Source of the DNA: an uncultured Bacteroidota bacterium
GTDB lineage: Bacteria; Bacteroidota; Bacteroidia; Chitinophagales; Saprospiraceae
Direction of reading: 5' to 3'
Assembly (NCBI GenBank): GCA_902609095.1
Contig: CACLQQ010000016.1
Coordinates: forward strand, 1 to 43,980
DNA: 43,980 nt
Made by a program: the position numbers and the translations under genes. The notes under the pieces were generated by a model. The model ran no database searches, was not told the DNA's origin, and worked only from the letters and a program-made list of their open reading frames with translations. This document shows, in pieces, positions 8,474-16,716 of this stretch. Within the stretch, counting starts at the first letter, position 1. Each line of letters begins with the position of its first letter.

Positions 8474-10291
8474 TTAGTTTTTGAACTGTTGTAAAAGTTC
8501 ATCAAGACTGTAAGTGATAAAGCACTTCTTTCCTGATGGACTATTATATGGTGATTGACAACCAAATAATTGATCAATCAGTTCGACTATTTCCTCTTGC
8601 TCGAGCTTTTTACCTTTTTTAATACTGCTATTAACTGCCATCGATCTGGCAATGTTGTCTATTACGTCCAATTCAAGCTCTTGATTGTTGGCATATGTAT
8701 TAATAAACCTACTGATATATGATGCAGGAGATTCGTTGAGTCCATCTACAGGGACGGAGTTGATAATATAAGTCTGAGCTGAAACCTTATCGATGCCAAA
8801 ACCTGCCAATTGTAGTTTAGGAATAAGATCATCTATCAAGCCGATATCCTTGGGATCAATTTGCACCGTCTCTGGGAACAAACTTTTTTGTGATACCATC
8901 TTGGTGTCCTTTAATCTGGCAAGGAATCGCTCATATAAGATACGCTCATGTGCAGCTTCTTGATCTATAACTAACAATCCTGATTTAATTGAACTGATCA
9001 GGTATGAATCATGTACTTGGAAGCTATTAGCCGATGACCCTTCGGTAGTAATATCTTTCTCTTTTTCATTAGACCAATCACTATGAAGCGTAATAGCCTT
9101 AGGTTGTTCTTTTGAATTGGTATCAATAGATGATATCTCCGAATAAAATTGTGTCCATTGATCTTTCTCTTGACGAGTTGGATTAGGTGATTTATAATTC
9201 AGTTGGTTTTGGTATGAAGTATTTTGTTTGATCTCTGGAGTTCTTTGTATAGGATCAAACTGTTGCGTGTTCACTCCATCAAAATCCAGAGCCGGCACGA
9301 CACTATACTTGCCCAGAGCATGTTTAACCGCTACTTTGACATAATTGTATACCAAACGCTCATTGTCAAACTTAACCTCTTGCTTAGTTGGATGTATGTT
9401 GACATCTATTAATGCAGGATCAATAGTTAGCATGATCACATAGAATGGATGATGATCTTTAGGGATTAAAGAGTCGAATGCCATTTTTATGGCATGATTC
9501 AAGTAATTGCTTTTTATGAAGCGCTCATTAACGAATAAATATTGATCTCCTCTTGTCTTCTTAATCAGATCGGGTTTCCCAACAAACCCAGATATTTCTA
9601 CAAACTCCGTTTTTTCTGTTACCGGTACGATCTTTTCATTCACCCCTTTTCCAAAATAGTTGACAATACGTTGTCTAAGATTAGATTTTGGGAAGTGATA
9701 CAGCTCATTCTCATTATGATGAACGCTGAAATGTACATCTGGATTAGGAATAGCCACTCTAATGAACTCTTCTAAAATATGTTTGAGCTCGACGGGGTCA
9801 CTTTTAAGGAATTTTCTCCTTGCTGGAACGTTGAAGAACAGATTTCTTACCGCTATAGAGGTGCCTTGTGAAGTATTGCAAGGCGTTTGCCTTTTTAACT
9901 TACTTCCTTCTATGACTATATGAGTTCCGATATCATGCGACCCATGTTTACTCTTTAGCTCAACACTTGCAACCGCTGCTATGGATGCCATCGCTTCACC
10001 TCTAAAGCCAAATGATTTTATGTTAAAAAGATCGTCAGATTTCTTGATCTTAGAAGTAGCATGGCGCTCAAAACACATTCGAGCATCAACCTCATTCATG
10101 CCGATACCGTTATCAACCACTTGAATTAAGGTTTTACCTGAATCTTTCAAGATAAGTTTGATTGCATCAGCTCCTGCGTCAAGAGCATTTTCTAATAGCT
10201 CTTTGACCACTGAGGCTGGGCGCTGGATAACTTCTCCAGCCGCTATTTGATTAGCTAAGCTCTCAGGCAATAAATCGATAATACCACTCAT
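8474..10291 (-). CDS. mutL: DNA mismatch repair protein MutL
   Basis: 605 residues from the ATG at 10291 (MSGIIDLLPES), the usual MutL N-terminus; an upstream in-frame ATG would add 11 unconserved residues. GHKL ATPase motifs: ENALDAGAD, DNGIGM, ATSKI and GFRGEAMASIA. MutL couples mismatch recognition by MutS to strand incision. The C-terminal dimerisation domain has DQEAAHERILYE where endonuclease-type MutL proteins have DQHA(X)2E(X)4E, so the metal-binding histidine is replaced by glutamate. The end GCQSPYNSPSGKK replaces the CPHGRP box. Nuclease activity is therefore uncertain. First large gene of the mutL-rhomboid-EEP cluster, 52 bases after the small membrane protein. Confidence 0.96.
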   Translation of the reverse strand: MSGIIDLLPESLANQIAAGEVIQRPASVVKELLENALDAGADAIKLILKDSGKTLIQVVDNGIGMNEVDARMCFERHATSKIKKSDDLFNIKSFGFRGEAMASIAAVASVELKSKHGSHDIGTHIVIEGSKLKRQTPCNTSQGTSIAVRNLFFNVPARRKFLKSDPVELKHILEEFIRVAIPNPDVHFSVHHNENELYHFPKSNLRQRIVNYFGKGVNEKIVPVTEKTEFVEISGFVGKPDLIKKTRGDQYLFVNERFIKSNYLNHAIKMAFDSLIPKDHHPFYVIMLTIDPALIDVNIHPTKQEVKFDNERLVYNYVKVAVKHALGKYSVVPALDFDGVNTQQFDPIQRTPEIKQNTSYQNQLNYKSPNPTRQEKDQWTQFYSEISSIDTNSKEQPKAITLHSDWSNEKEKDITTEGSSANSFQVHDSYLISSIKSGLLVIDQEAAHERILYERFLARLKDTKMVSQKSLFPETVQIDPKDIGLIDDLIPKLQLAGFGIDKVSAQTYIINSVPVDGLNESPASYISRFINTYANNQELELDVIDNIARSMAVNSSIKKGKKLEQEEIVELIDQLFGCQSPYNSPSGKKCFITYSLDELLQQFKN

Positions 10292-10343
10292 ACTGTCGCC
10301 TTCCACAACCAAAATCTTGGACAATGGCTAATTTAAATTTTCA

Positions 10344-10655
10344 CTACTCAAAGCTGGCCATAATTCGTGGCAAGTACTCTGAAATGAAATAAAAAGTAAT
10401 CAACAAGAGAATCACAATTGTGAATAACAAAATTCTATTAGAGCGATTCCTGATCGTCTGACTATACTCATTATTGACTCTATATTTTTTCCGCAATCCT
10501 CCTTTTATTCTTACTTTGGTAAGATCTACGTCAGTAGAGTTCTGATTATATCGACCTAATCTTTGCTCTAATTCCTCTTTCTCTGGATCATAATATCTAG
10601 GGGTATAGTCGAATTGTCTATTTTTTATCCTTTTTCCAAATTGAAATAAGCCCAT
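10344..10655 (-). CDS. Small tail-anchored membrane protein upstream of mutL
   Basis: 103 residues from the ATG at 10655 (MGLFQFGKRIKN). The N-terminal 75 residues are basic and soluble with the motif FDYTPRYYDPEKEELEQR, which I recall from a short conserved Bacteroidota family whose database names are unreliable. One membrane helix follows (ILLFTIVILLLITFYFI), so the protein is anchored by its C-terminus. No enzyme motif is visible. Its place directly upstream of mutL is, from memory, conserved. It is divergent from the purF-like gene, with both promoters expected in 10656-10736. Confidence 0.72.
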   Translation of the reverse strand: MGLFQFGKRIKNRQFDYTPRYYDPEKEELEQRLGRYNQNSTDVDLTKVRIKGGLRKKYRVNNEYSQTIRNRSNRILLFTIVILLLITFYFISEYLPRIMASFE

Positions 10656-10721
10656 TAAAGTACTCTTGTAGTAAGAAATCAAGTTAAGTGAAATTGTAGT
10701 TAAAAGCTAAAAACATATAAC

Positions 10722-10729
10722 TACTTTTG
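10722..10729 (+). promoter_or_regulatory. Candidate -7 box for purF-like gene
   Basis: TACTTTTG matches TAnnTTTG exactly. The ATG begins 8 bases after it, so the mRNA should have a very short leader or none. The nearest upstream TTG (10694) is 25 bases away, longer than the usual spacing. Confidence 0.5.
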
Positions 10730-10736
10730 TTAGCTC

Positions 10737-12629
10737 ATGAGCGAGTTTATTAAGCATGAGTGCGGATTAGCACTGGTACGGCTCTTGAAGCCTTTAGACT
10801 ATTATCAAGAGAAATATGGCACCTCCCTATATGGCCTGAATAAACTACAGATTCTACTACAAAAACAGAGAAACAGAGGTCAAGACGGTGCTGGATTAGC
10901 CACTATTAAGTTAGATACTCGCCCAGGAAAAAGATTTATAAGTCGGAAACGTAGTAACAGTGCTAAGTATTTAAAAGATTTGTTTGCTGGCACTTTCGCC
11001 CATTTTGAGGACTGTATTACTGAACAACTCAATGATCCAAGTTGGCTGAAGGAGAATAAACCATATACGGGAGAGTTGCTTCTGGGGCATCTGAGATATG
11101 GGACACATGGTAAGAATACTATTGAGACTGTACATCCATTTTTAAGGCAGAATAACTGGATTAGTAGGAATCTTGTGTTAGCAGGTAACTTTAACCTGAC
11201 TAATGTTGAAGAGCTGTTTCAGGAGTTGGTGGATTTGGGTCAGTATCCGAAGGAGAAATCCGATACCGTAACGGTACTTGAAAAAATAGGACATTTTCTC
11301 GACGATGAAGTAGAACGTCTATACAATTGGTTCAAGGCTGAGAGTTATGATATTAAGGCGATTAATGCACTGATTGCTGAGCATCTTGATATCCAAAGAA
11401 TCTTACAGAGAGCCAGCAGAAAATTCGATGGAGGGTATGTGATGGCTGGATTAATTGGTCATGGTGATGCGTTTGTCTTGCGTGATCCTTCTGGGATAAG
11501 GCCAGCTTTTTATTACCAAGATGATGAGGTTGTTGTGATGGCCTCGGAGAGACCAGCTATTCAGACAGCATTTAATGTATTGCATAGTGAGATTAAAGAA
11601 TTGGAAAGAGGTCATGCGCTGATCATAAAAAAGAATGGTAAAGTACAGGTCTCAGTATGTAAGGATCAATTAAAGCGAACAGCTTGCTCATTCGAGAGAA
11701 TTTACTTCTCAAGAGGTACTGATCGTGATATTTATTTTGAGCGTAAGGAGTTAGGTCGTTTGTTATTTCCACACGTTCTAAGAGAAATCAAGGATGATTT
11801 TGATCATACTGTGTTCTCCTTTATACCTAATACGGCAGAGGTTGCATTTTTTGGATTCGTAGATGCTATAAATGAACACCTTAATAAAAAGAAGGCAGAA
11901 AAAATTAATGCCGCTCAAGGTAATCTGTCAAAAGAGGAGATAGAACGAACCTTAAACGAGAGTGCTCGTGTAGAGAAGCTGGCTATAAAAGATGAAAAGC
12001 TAAGAACCTTCATTGCTGATGACTCCTCACGTGGAGAAATGATATCTCATGTCTATGATGTAACCTATGGCGTAGTTCAAAACGATGTTGATACAATTGT
12101 AGTGTTAGATGATTCTATAGTAAGAGGAGCAACACTTCGAGATAGTATACTTGAAATACTATCCAGGTTGAAGCCCAAAAGAATTATAGTTATATCATCG
12201 GCTCCTCAGATTAGATATCCTGATTGTTATGGAATAGATATGTCCAAGATGGGAGAGTTTGCAGCCTTTCAGGCATTGATCAGCTTAATCAAGGAAAATG
12301 CTAAAAAAGATTATCTCAGTGAGGTCTATCAGGCAACTAAAACGTTAGAAGAAGCGGGGAAATTAGACACCTGTAATATGGTTCAAAGTCTATATGATCT
12401 GTTTACCTATGATCAAGTATCAGATAGGATTGGTGAAATTCTTACGCCTAAAGGAATTCAATGTGAAGTGAAAATAATTTTCCAAAGAATAGATGACCTT
12501 CAAAAAGCCTGTCCAAATAATAATGGAGACTGGTACTTTTCTGGAAACTATCCTACTCCTGGCGGCAATCGAGTAGTAAATAGATCATTTATTAACTTTA
12601 TAGAAAATAGAAATGAGAGGGCTTATTAA
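10737..12629 (+). CDS. Long amidophosphoribosyltransferase-like protein (PurF family)
   Basis: 630 residues, against about 470-510 for classical PurF. The N-terminal glutamine amidotransferase domain has the nucleophile cysteine C9 (HECGLALVR) behind a short leader that may be cleaved, plus NRGQDGAG, HLRYGTHG and GNFNLTN. The phosphoribosyltransferase domain has ERIYFSRGTDR, the PRPP loop VVLDDSIVRGAT and PQIRYPDCYGIDM. The reaction would be PRPP plus glutamine to phosphoribosylamine, the first step of purine synthesis. The extra length includes a charged helical insertion near residues 380-430 and a C-terminal extension. I recall this long form as Bacteroidota-specific, beside a normal PurF elsewhere, so its exact role is open. 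Confidence 0.85.
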   Translation: MSEFIKHECGLALVRLLKPLDYYQEKYGTSLYGLNKLQILLQKQRNRGQDGAGLATIKLDTRPGKRFISRKRSNSAKYLKDLFAGTFAHFEDCITEQLNDPSWLKENKPYTGELLLGHLRYGTHGKNTIETVHPFLRQNNWISRNLVLAGNFNLTNVEELFQELVDLGQYPKEKSDTVTVLEKIGHFLDDEVERLYNWFKAESYDIKAINALIAEHLDIQRILQRASRKFDGGYVMAGLIGHGDAFVLRDPSGIRPAFYYQDDEVVVMASERPAIQTAFNVLHSEIKELERGHALIIKKNGKVQVSVCKDQLKRTACSFERIYFSRGTDRDIYFERKELGRLLFPHVLREIKDDFDHTVFSFIPNTAEVAFFGFVDAINEHLNKKKAEKINAAQGNLSKEEIERTLNESARVEKLAIKDEKLRTFIADDSSRGEMISHVYDVTYGVVQNDVDTIVVLDDSIVRGATLRDSILEILSRLKPKRIIVISSAPQIRYPDCYGIDMSKMGEFAAFQALISLIKENAKKDYLSEVYQATKTLEEAGKLDTCNMVQSLYDLFTYDQVSDRIGEILTPKGIQCEVKIIFQRIDDLQKACPNNNGDWYFSGNYPTPGGNRVVNRSFINFIENRNERAY

Positions 12630-12661
12630 TACATAAGCATTTATTAAGCTAAAGGTTAATA

Positions 12662-13219
12662 ATGATGAAAAAAATAATACATCTAACAATCCATAGTTTT
12701 CTTTTGACAGCTCTTTTCTTTTTTGGGTGTTTCATGTTAGATAGTTGTGGTAAGAAACAAAGGGAAGTTGATGGTTTAGAAGAGTCAGGCGATCGACTGG
12801 AGCAATTAACAGAAGAATTATCAAGTGAGGAATTTTTTGAAGATGGTGATGTGGTGGATTATGCCGATAAGGATAGAGATATGCAGTCAAATTCAGTTTC
12901 CGAAGAGACGTCAAGTGATGATTCAGTCGTGGAAGCAGATGTAGATTACATTGCTCCTTCAGATAGAACACAATCTAAAAGTATAACTGGGAGGTCGTTT
13001 ATGATAGTTGCTGGTAACTATCTTGTAGAATCCAATGCTAATGAGATGGTGCGCAAGCTTAAAAAGAAAGGATATGATGATGCAGAAAAAGTTGTATTTG
13101 ATTTATCCCAATATTATACGGTAATTGCAGCTCGTTATGATAATAGGTCTTCTGCAGATCAATCTTCACAACATCTCAAAAATGAAGGCTTCGACAATTA
13201 TGTCCTTGGCAGCAAATAG
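12662..13219 (+). CDS. SPOR-domain lipoprotein
   Basis: 185 residues. The start is a type II signal with a long hydrophobic stretch; the likely lipobox ends at the cysteine of MLDSC. A low-complexity acidic linker of about 75 residues rich in Glu, Asp and Ser follows. The C-terminal 75 residues form a SPOR domain, beginning FMIVAGNYLVESNA and ending DNYVLGSK, which binds denuded peptidoglycan glycans at division sites. It is probably anchored in the outer membrane with the linker reaching into the wall. It follows the purF-like gene by 32 bases and probably shares its transcript, though no functional link is evident. Confidence 0.85.
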   Translation: MMKKIIHLTIHSFLLTALFFFGCFMLDSCGKKQREVDGLEESGDRLEQLTEELSSEEFFEDGDVVDYADKDRDMQSNSVSEETSSDDSVVEADVDYIAPSDRTQSKSITGRSFMIVAGNYLVESNANEMVRKLKKKGYDDAEKVVFDLSQYYTVIAARYDNRSSADQSSQHLKNEGFDNYVLGSK

Positions 13220-13287
13220 TTAAGTATTTCCAATGCTCCGTTAAACAATAGTTAAATGAAAAACAACTGGATTGATAGTTACGTCAA

Positions 13288-13295
13288 TACCTTTG
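13288..13295 (+). promoter_or_regulatory. Candidate -7 box for first Skp/OmpH gene
   Basis: TACCTTTG matches TAnnTTTG. It lies 16 bases before the first ATG (13312) and 40 before the preferred ATG (13336). No well-spaced TTG is seen upstream. Confidence 0.45.
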
Positions 13296-13335
13296 ATAAC
13301 CATATATATTTATGAACTTCAGAACAAACAGTCAT

Positions 13336-13857
13336 ATGAAACTAATAACGACAACAATTTTAAGTACGCTGATTGCGATTTCAGCAAGTTTATCTCTATC
13401 AGCACAAAAGATAGCGATTGTTGATATCAATGCTGTGCTGGCAGAATTACCTGAATATATCTCAGCACAACAAGAAATCGATAAAATAGCTGCAGACTGG
13501 AATCAAGATATCGCAAGAGAATTTGACAAGGTTAAGAGTATGTATAACAAATATCAAGCAGAGCAAGTATTATTGAGTGATGAGGTTAGAGCTCAGAGAG
13601 AGGAGGATATAAGACTCAAGGAAAAAGAGGTTCGAGAATTTCAAAAAAGGAAGTTTGGACCAGAGGGAGAGCTATTCCTAAAGCGTAGGGAAATCATTAA
13701 TCCTATACAGGATAAGGTTTTTAGTGCGATAGAGACTTATGCCTTGGATATGGGCTTTGATGTAATCTTTGATAAGTCGGGTTCGGCAGGTGTACTCTTT
13801 GTGGGAGATAAGTTTGACAAAACAGATATAATCAAGAGAAGGCTAGGAATTAGATAA
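13336..13857 (+). CDS. OmpH/Skp-family periplasmic chaperone (copy 1)
   Basis: 173 residues from the ATG at 13336, which puts the signal peptide (MKLITTTILSTLIAISA, ending LSLSAQ) at the N-terminus; the ATG at 13312 adds eight polar residues. The mature protein starts with the family strand KIAIVDINAVLAELPEY, continues with a long charged coiled coil (about residues 45-125) and closes with the helix and strand GFDVIFDKSG and LFVGD. Skp trimers hold unfolded outer membrane proteins in coiled-coil tentacles. Followed after 75 bases by a second family member. Confidence 0.9.
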   Translation: MKLITTTILSTLIAISASLSLSAQKIAIVDINAVLAELPEYISAQQEIDKIAADWNQDIAREFDKVKSMYNKYQAEQVLLSDEVRAQREEDIRLKEKEVREFQKRKFGPEGELFLKRREIINPIQDKVFSAIETYALDMGFDVIFDKSGSAGVLFVGDKFDKTDIIKRRLGIR

Positions 13858-13862
13858 TAATC

Positions 13863-13870
13863 TATATTTG
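13863..13870 (+). promoter_or_regulatory. Candidate -7 box for second Skp/OmpH gene
   Basis: TATATTTG matches TAnnTTTG and lies six bases after the stop of the first copy, 60 bases before the start of the second. The second copy may be transcribed both by readthrough and from its own promoter. Confidence 0.5.
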
Positions 13871-13929
13871 TGCTCTCCAAACAAATTAGATATACCAACA
13901 TTTTATTCAATATCATAATGATTAATGCA

Positions 13930-14430
13930 ATGATGAAATATATAATCACCCTAATATTTGCGCTCTCTACTATCGCTCTAAGTGCACAAAAATTCGGATA
14001 TATAAATTCTCAAGAATTGATAGGCCAGATCCCTCAAGTGAAGGAGGCGAATGCAGAGTTAGAGACTATTAAGAAGCAATATGAGAAGCAAGGTCAAGAT
14101 AAGGTCACTTCGCTACAGACTAAGTATCAAGCATTAGAGCGCAAGCAAGCCCAAGGTGAGATATCTCCAAAACAATTAGAGGTAGAGGCACAAGCATTGA
14201 AGCAAGAAGAATTGGAAATTGCTAAGTTCCAGCAAGATATACAGCAAAAACTGTATGAAAAAAGTGAGAACTTACTAAAGCCTATCAGAGATAGAATACA
14301 AGCTGCAATTGATGATGTGGCAAAAGAAAACGGCTATGACTACATTTTTGATCGAAGCATGGGGATCATCTTATTCGCTGATGAATCAACTAATATCAGC
14401 GCTCAGGTTAAAGCCAAGCTAGGTATGTAA
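13930..14430 (+). CDS. OmpH/Skp-family periplasmic chaperone (copy 2)
   Basis: 166 residues from the ATG pair at 13930/13933 (MMKYIITLIFALS); the open frame reaches back to GTG 13870, but that leader is not signal-like. The signal peptide ends TIALSAQ, followed by KFGYINSQELIGQIPQV, a coiled coil rich in Gln, Glu and Lys, and the closing GYDYIFDRSMGI segment. Same architecture as the copy just upstream but diverged in sequence, as is usual for the tandem pair found next to the outer-membrane assembly genes in this phylum; no bamA is adjacent here. Confidence 0.9.
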   Translation: MMKYIITLIFALSTIALSAQKFGYINSQELIGQIPQVKEANAELETIKKQYEKQGQDKVTSLQTKYQALERKQAQGEISPKQLEVEAQALKQEELEIAKFQQDIQQKLYEKSENLLKPIRDRIQAAIDDVAKENGYDYIFDRSMGIILFADESTNISAQVKAKLGM

Positions 14431-14450
14431 TAGACTATTAAGAGAGTTAT

Positions 14451-14489
14451 AAAAGGCTCGTAGACCATTTGGTTTATGGGCCTTTTTTG
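14451..14489 (+). terminator. Rho-independent terminator after Skp/OmpH pair
   Basis: AAAAGGC (14451-14457) pairs with GCC plus the following T run across an interrupted stem that includes ACC/GGT, ending in TTTTTT at about 14483-14488. Confidence 0.75.
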
Positions 14490-14501
14490 TGTTTTTGACA
14501 C

Positions 14502-14509
14502 TATTTTTG
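14502..14509 (+). promoter_or_regulatory. Candidate -7 box for yhhN-type gene
   Basis: TATTTTTG matches TAnnTTTG, between the terminator and the GTG at 14514. If it is used, translation may begin leaderless at GTG or at the ATG at 14580. Confidence 0.35.
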
Positions 14510-14513
14510 ACAG

Positions 14514-15182
14514 GTGATTGGTACAAATAAAGTGGATCGGGATCTTTGGGTTTATCTGATTATCAGCTCATTTGATATAATGGCTGTGTCACTTTATCCA
14601 GCAGCAAGGGTAATTTCTAAGCCGATATTGATGATTGTATTGGCCATATTATTTTACGATTGGACTAAACAGGTTTCCAACCCAAACCGATACTTATTTC
14701 TTATAGCACTATTTTTTGCTTGGTTAGGTGACATCTTGTTGCTTGCTGATTCGATGTTTTTATATGGATTAGGTGCATTCCTGATTATGCAAATTCTTTA
14801 CGCCGTCTTGTTTTTCAGAGATCAGAATTATTTTGGTCGGAGAGAGGTCTATTATGGTATTATCCTATTCTTAGTGATTTTAATCGTTTTATTTGCCATA
14901 GGTCCTTCACTTGGTAACCTAATCATTGCAGTTGCTATATATACAGCTACTATAGCTATCATGTCTTTTTCATCCTTTACGAGAGACTTTAGATATTCAG
15001 GATATTGGAAGGTTTTTTATGGGACAACGTTATTTATGATAAGTGATGGGACTCTGGCCATTAATCAATTTGCAGAAACTATCCCATTAGGTGGAATTAT
15101 AGTTATGGTGACGTACCTTGCATCTCAATATTTGATATCGTTTGGATACGCTGTATATCTAAATGAAGGCGTGACCAAATAA
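14514..15182 (+). CDS. YhhN/TMEM86-family membrane protein
   Basis: 222 residues from GTG 14514 (200 from ATG 14580), almost wholly hydrophobic with about eight helices. Family boxes are visible: ARVISKPILM near the start, the acidic motif FAWLGDILLL, GAFLIMQILYAVLF and FMISDGTLAINQF. In animals the family includes lysoplasmalogenase (TMEM86), which hydrolyses the vinyl ether bond of lysoplasmalogens; bacterial members are little studied, so the substrate here is uncertain. Stands between the terminator and a hypothetical gene 9 bases downstream, with which it is probably co-transcribed. Confidence 0.82.
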   Translation: MIGTNKVDRDLWVYLIISSFDIMAVSLYPAARVISKPILMIVLAILFYDWTKQVSNPNRYLFLIALFFAWLGDILLLADSMFLYGLGAFLIMQILYAVLFFRDQNYFGRREVYYGIILFLVILIVLFAIGPSLGNLIIAVAIYTATIAIMSFSSFTRDFRYSGYWKVFYGTTLFMISDGTLAINQFAETIPLGGIIVMVTYLASQYLISFGYAVYLNEGVTK

Positions 15183-15191
15183 TTATATACT

Positions 15192-15932
15192 ATGAAAACT
15201 TTAAAGAGGATCATAATTGGATTAGTGATATTGGTACTACTACTTGTCATAGTGGTGAGATTAGTATTACATGAATCACGCCCTACAGTTATAGAGAGTA
15301 ATGCTGATCAGCTTGCGAATAAGATTTTATTGGCAGTTAATAAGGAGTCATGGGACTTTCTTAAATATGTACAGTGGTCTTTTCCGAGAGGACATCATTA
15401 TGTTTGGGATAGACCTAATAATAAGATCGGAGTTTCTTGGGAAGACTTTGTGGTACACCTAGATATGAATGCAGTTGATGGCAAGGCTTATAAAGGTGAT
15501 GTTGTTTTGGAAGGAGAAGATAATGTTAAAGCAGTTCAAGAAGCATGGTCTTTATGGTGTAATGATTCTTTTTGGCTTACTGCACCATTCAAGGTATTTG
15601 ACCCAGGAACCACTCGTCAGCTAGCTGTAGATGCTGAAGGGCAAGAAGGAATGCTTATCACATATGAATCAGGAGGGATTACTCCGGGAGATCAATATTT
15701 ATGGTTTGTAGATAACCAAGGACTTCCTACAGAGTATAAAATGTGGGTCAAGATATTACCAATTGAGGGTGTTTATGTTAGTTGGGTGGATTACGAGACT
15801 TTAGCAGGAGGATCTAAATTAGCACAATCTCATACTTTGGGTTTGACTAATATGCAAATAGACATCACGGATATTAAATCAGGTGATAATTGGTCTGATT
15901 TGGGATTTGACACTAATCCTATAAAATTGTAG
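15192..15932 (+). CDS. Membrane-anchored hypothetical protein
   Basis: 246 residues. One N-terminal helix (IIIGLVILVLLLVIVVRLVL) after a basic start anchors a soluble domain outside the membrane. The domain has aromatic-rich beta segments: FPRGHHYVWDR, WSLWCNDSFWL, PGTTRQLAVDAEGQEG, GGITPGDQYLWFVDNQGLP and YVSWVDYETLAGG. The pattern of strands with a GD-YLW turn resembles lipid-binding or LolA-like folds, but I cannot name a family. No catalytic motif is visible. It follows the YhhN gene by 9 bases and precedes exonuclease III by 3 bases, so all three probably form one operon. Confidence 0.7.
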   Translation: MKTLKRIIIGLVILVLLLVIVVRLVLHESRPTVIESNADQLANKILLAVNKESWDFLKYVQWSFPRGHHYVWDRPNNKIGVSWEDFVVHLDMNAVDGKAYKGDVVLEGEDNVKAVQEAWSLWCNDSFWLTAPFKVFDPGTTRQLAVDAEGQEGMLITYESGGITPGDQYLWFVDNQGLPTEYKMWVKILPIEGVYVSWVDYETLAGGSKLAQSHTLGLTNMQIDITDIKSGDNWSDLGFDTNPIKL

Positions 15933-15935
15933 TCA

Positions 15936-16700
15936 TTGCAGTTAGTAAGTTATAATGTTAATGGTATTAGAGCCGCCATTAAAAAGGGGCTAATTGATTG
16001 GATAGAGGCGGATCGTCCGGATATCGTATGTATACAAGAGACTAAAAGTCAGCCTGAGCAAGTCGATATGACAAAGTTTGACGCTTTAGGTTATCATCAC
16101 TTTTGGCATAGTGCCGTTAAGAAAGGATATAGCGGCGTACTTACATTAACCAAACAGAAACCCATTGAAGTCCAAACTGGAATGGGTATCGAGCGCTATG
16201 ATAATGAAGGGAGGGTTGTTACTACTCATTATGATGATTGGACACTAATTAATGTCTATATTCCATCTGGATCGAGTGGGGATGAGCGGCATCAGTTCAA
16301 GATGGAGTTTCTCAAAGACTTTGGTCCTTGGATTAGCGAAATACGAAAGAAACATGGAGAGTTGATTGTGGTCGGGGACTATAATATTGTCAGAGATAGA
16401 TTAGATATACATAATCCAGATCGAAAGGATCAACCCTCAGGATATAAACCTGATGAGCGGGCTTGGTTGGCAGATTGGTTTGATAATGGATTTAATGACT
16501 CCTTTAGGATTAAGTATCCTGAAGAAAGATTGTATAGTTGGTGGAGCTATAGAGCTGGAGCTCGGCAGAAGGATAAGGGATGGAGAATTGATTATATATC
16601 GATAACTGATGGTTTAACGAATCGATTATCAGACTGTAGAATGTATAAGGATATCTTACATTCGGATCACTGTCCTGTAATTGCAGTGTTAGATCTATAA
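15936..16700 (+). CDS. xth: Exodeoxyribonuclease III (AP endonuclease)
   Basis: 254 residues, normal length. Acts in base excision repair, cutting 5' to abasic sites and removing 3' blocking groups. Motifs in order: SYNVNGIRAA, DIVCIQETK with the metal-binding glutamate, GYSGV, GDYNIV, the region WWSYRAG, WRIDYISIT and the terminal SDHCPV with the catalytic Asp-His. The best start is a TTG at 15936, because the conserved N-terminus (MQLVSYNVNG) begins exactly there and no ATG lies near. It starts 3 bases after the preceding stop. Confidence 0.95.
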   Translation: MQLVSYNVNGIRAAIKKGLIDWIEADRPDIVCIQETKSQPEQVDMTKFDALGYHHFWHSAVKKGYSGVLTLTKQKPIEVQTGMGIERYDNEGRVVTTHYDDWTLINVYIPSGSSGDERHQFKMEFLKDFGPWISEIRKKHGELIVVGDYNIVRDRLDIHNPDRKDQPSGYKPDERAWLADWFDNGFNDSFRIKYPEERLYSWWSYRAGARQKDKGWRIDYISITDGLTNRLSDCRMYKDILHSDHCPVIAVLDL

Positions 16701-16716
16701 CTCCTCAAGTCTATTT

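Noticed and set aside
7891-8577. Longer start for the short rhomboid at 8577
   Set aside because: The extra 36 residues lie inside mutL, are not hydrophobic like a rhomboid N-terminus, and the ATG at 8469 sits just after the mutL stop.
12732-12971. Minus-strand frame rich in His, Leu and Pro
   Set aside because: It is the reverse of the acidic linker of the SPOR lipoprotein; its composition follows from that.
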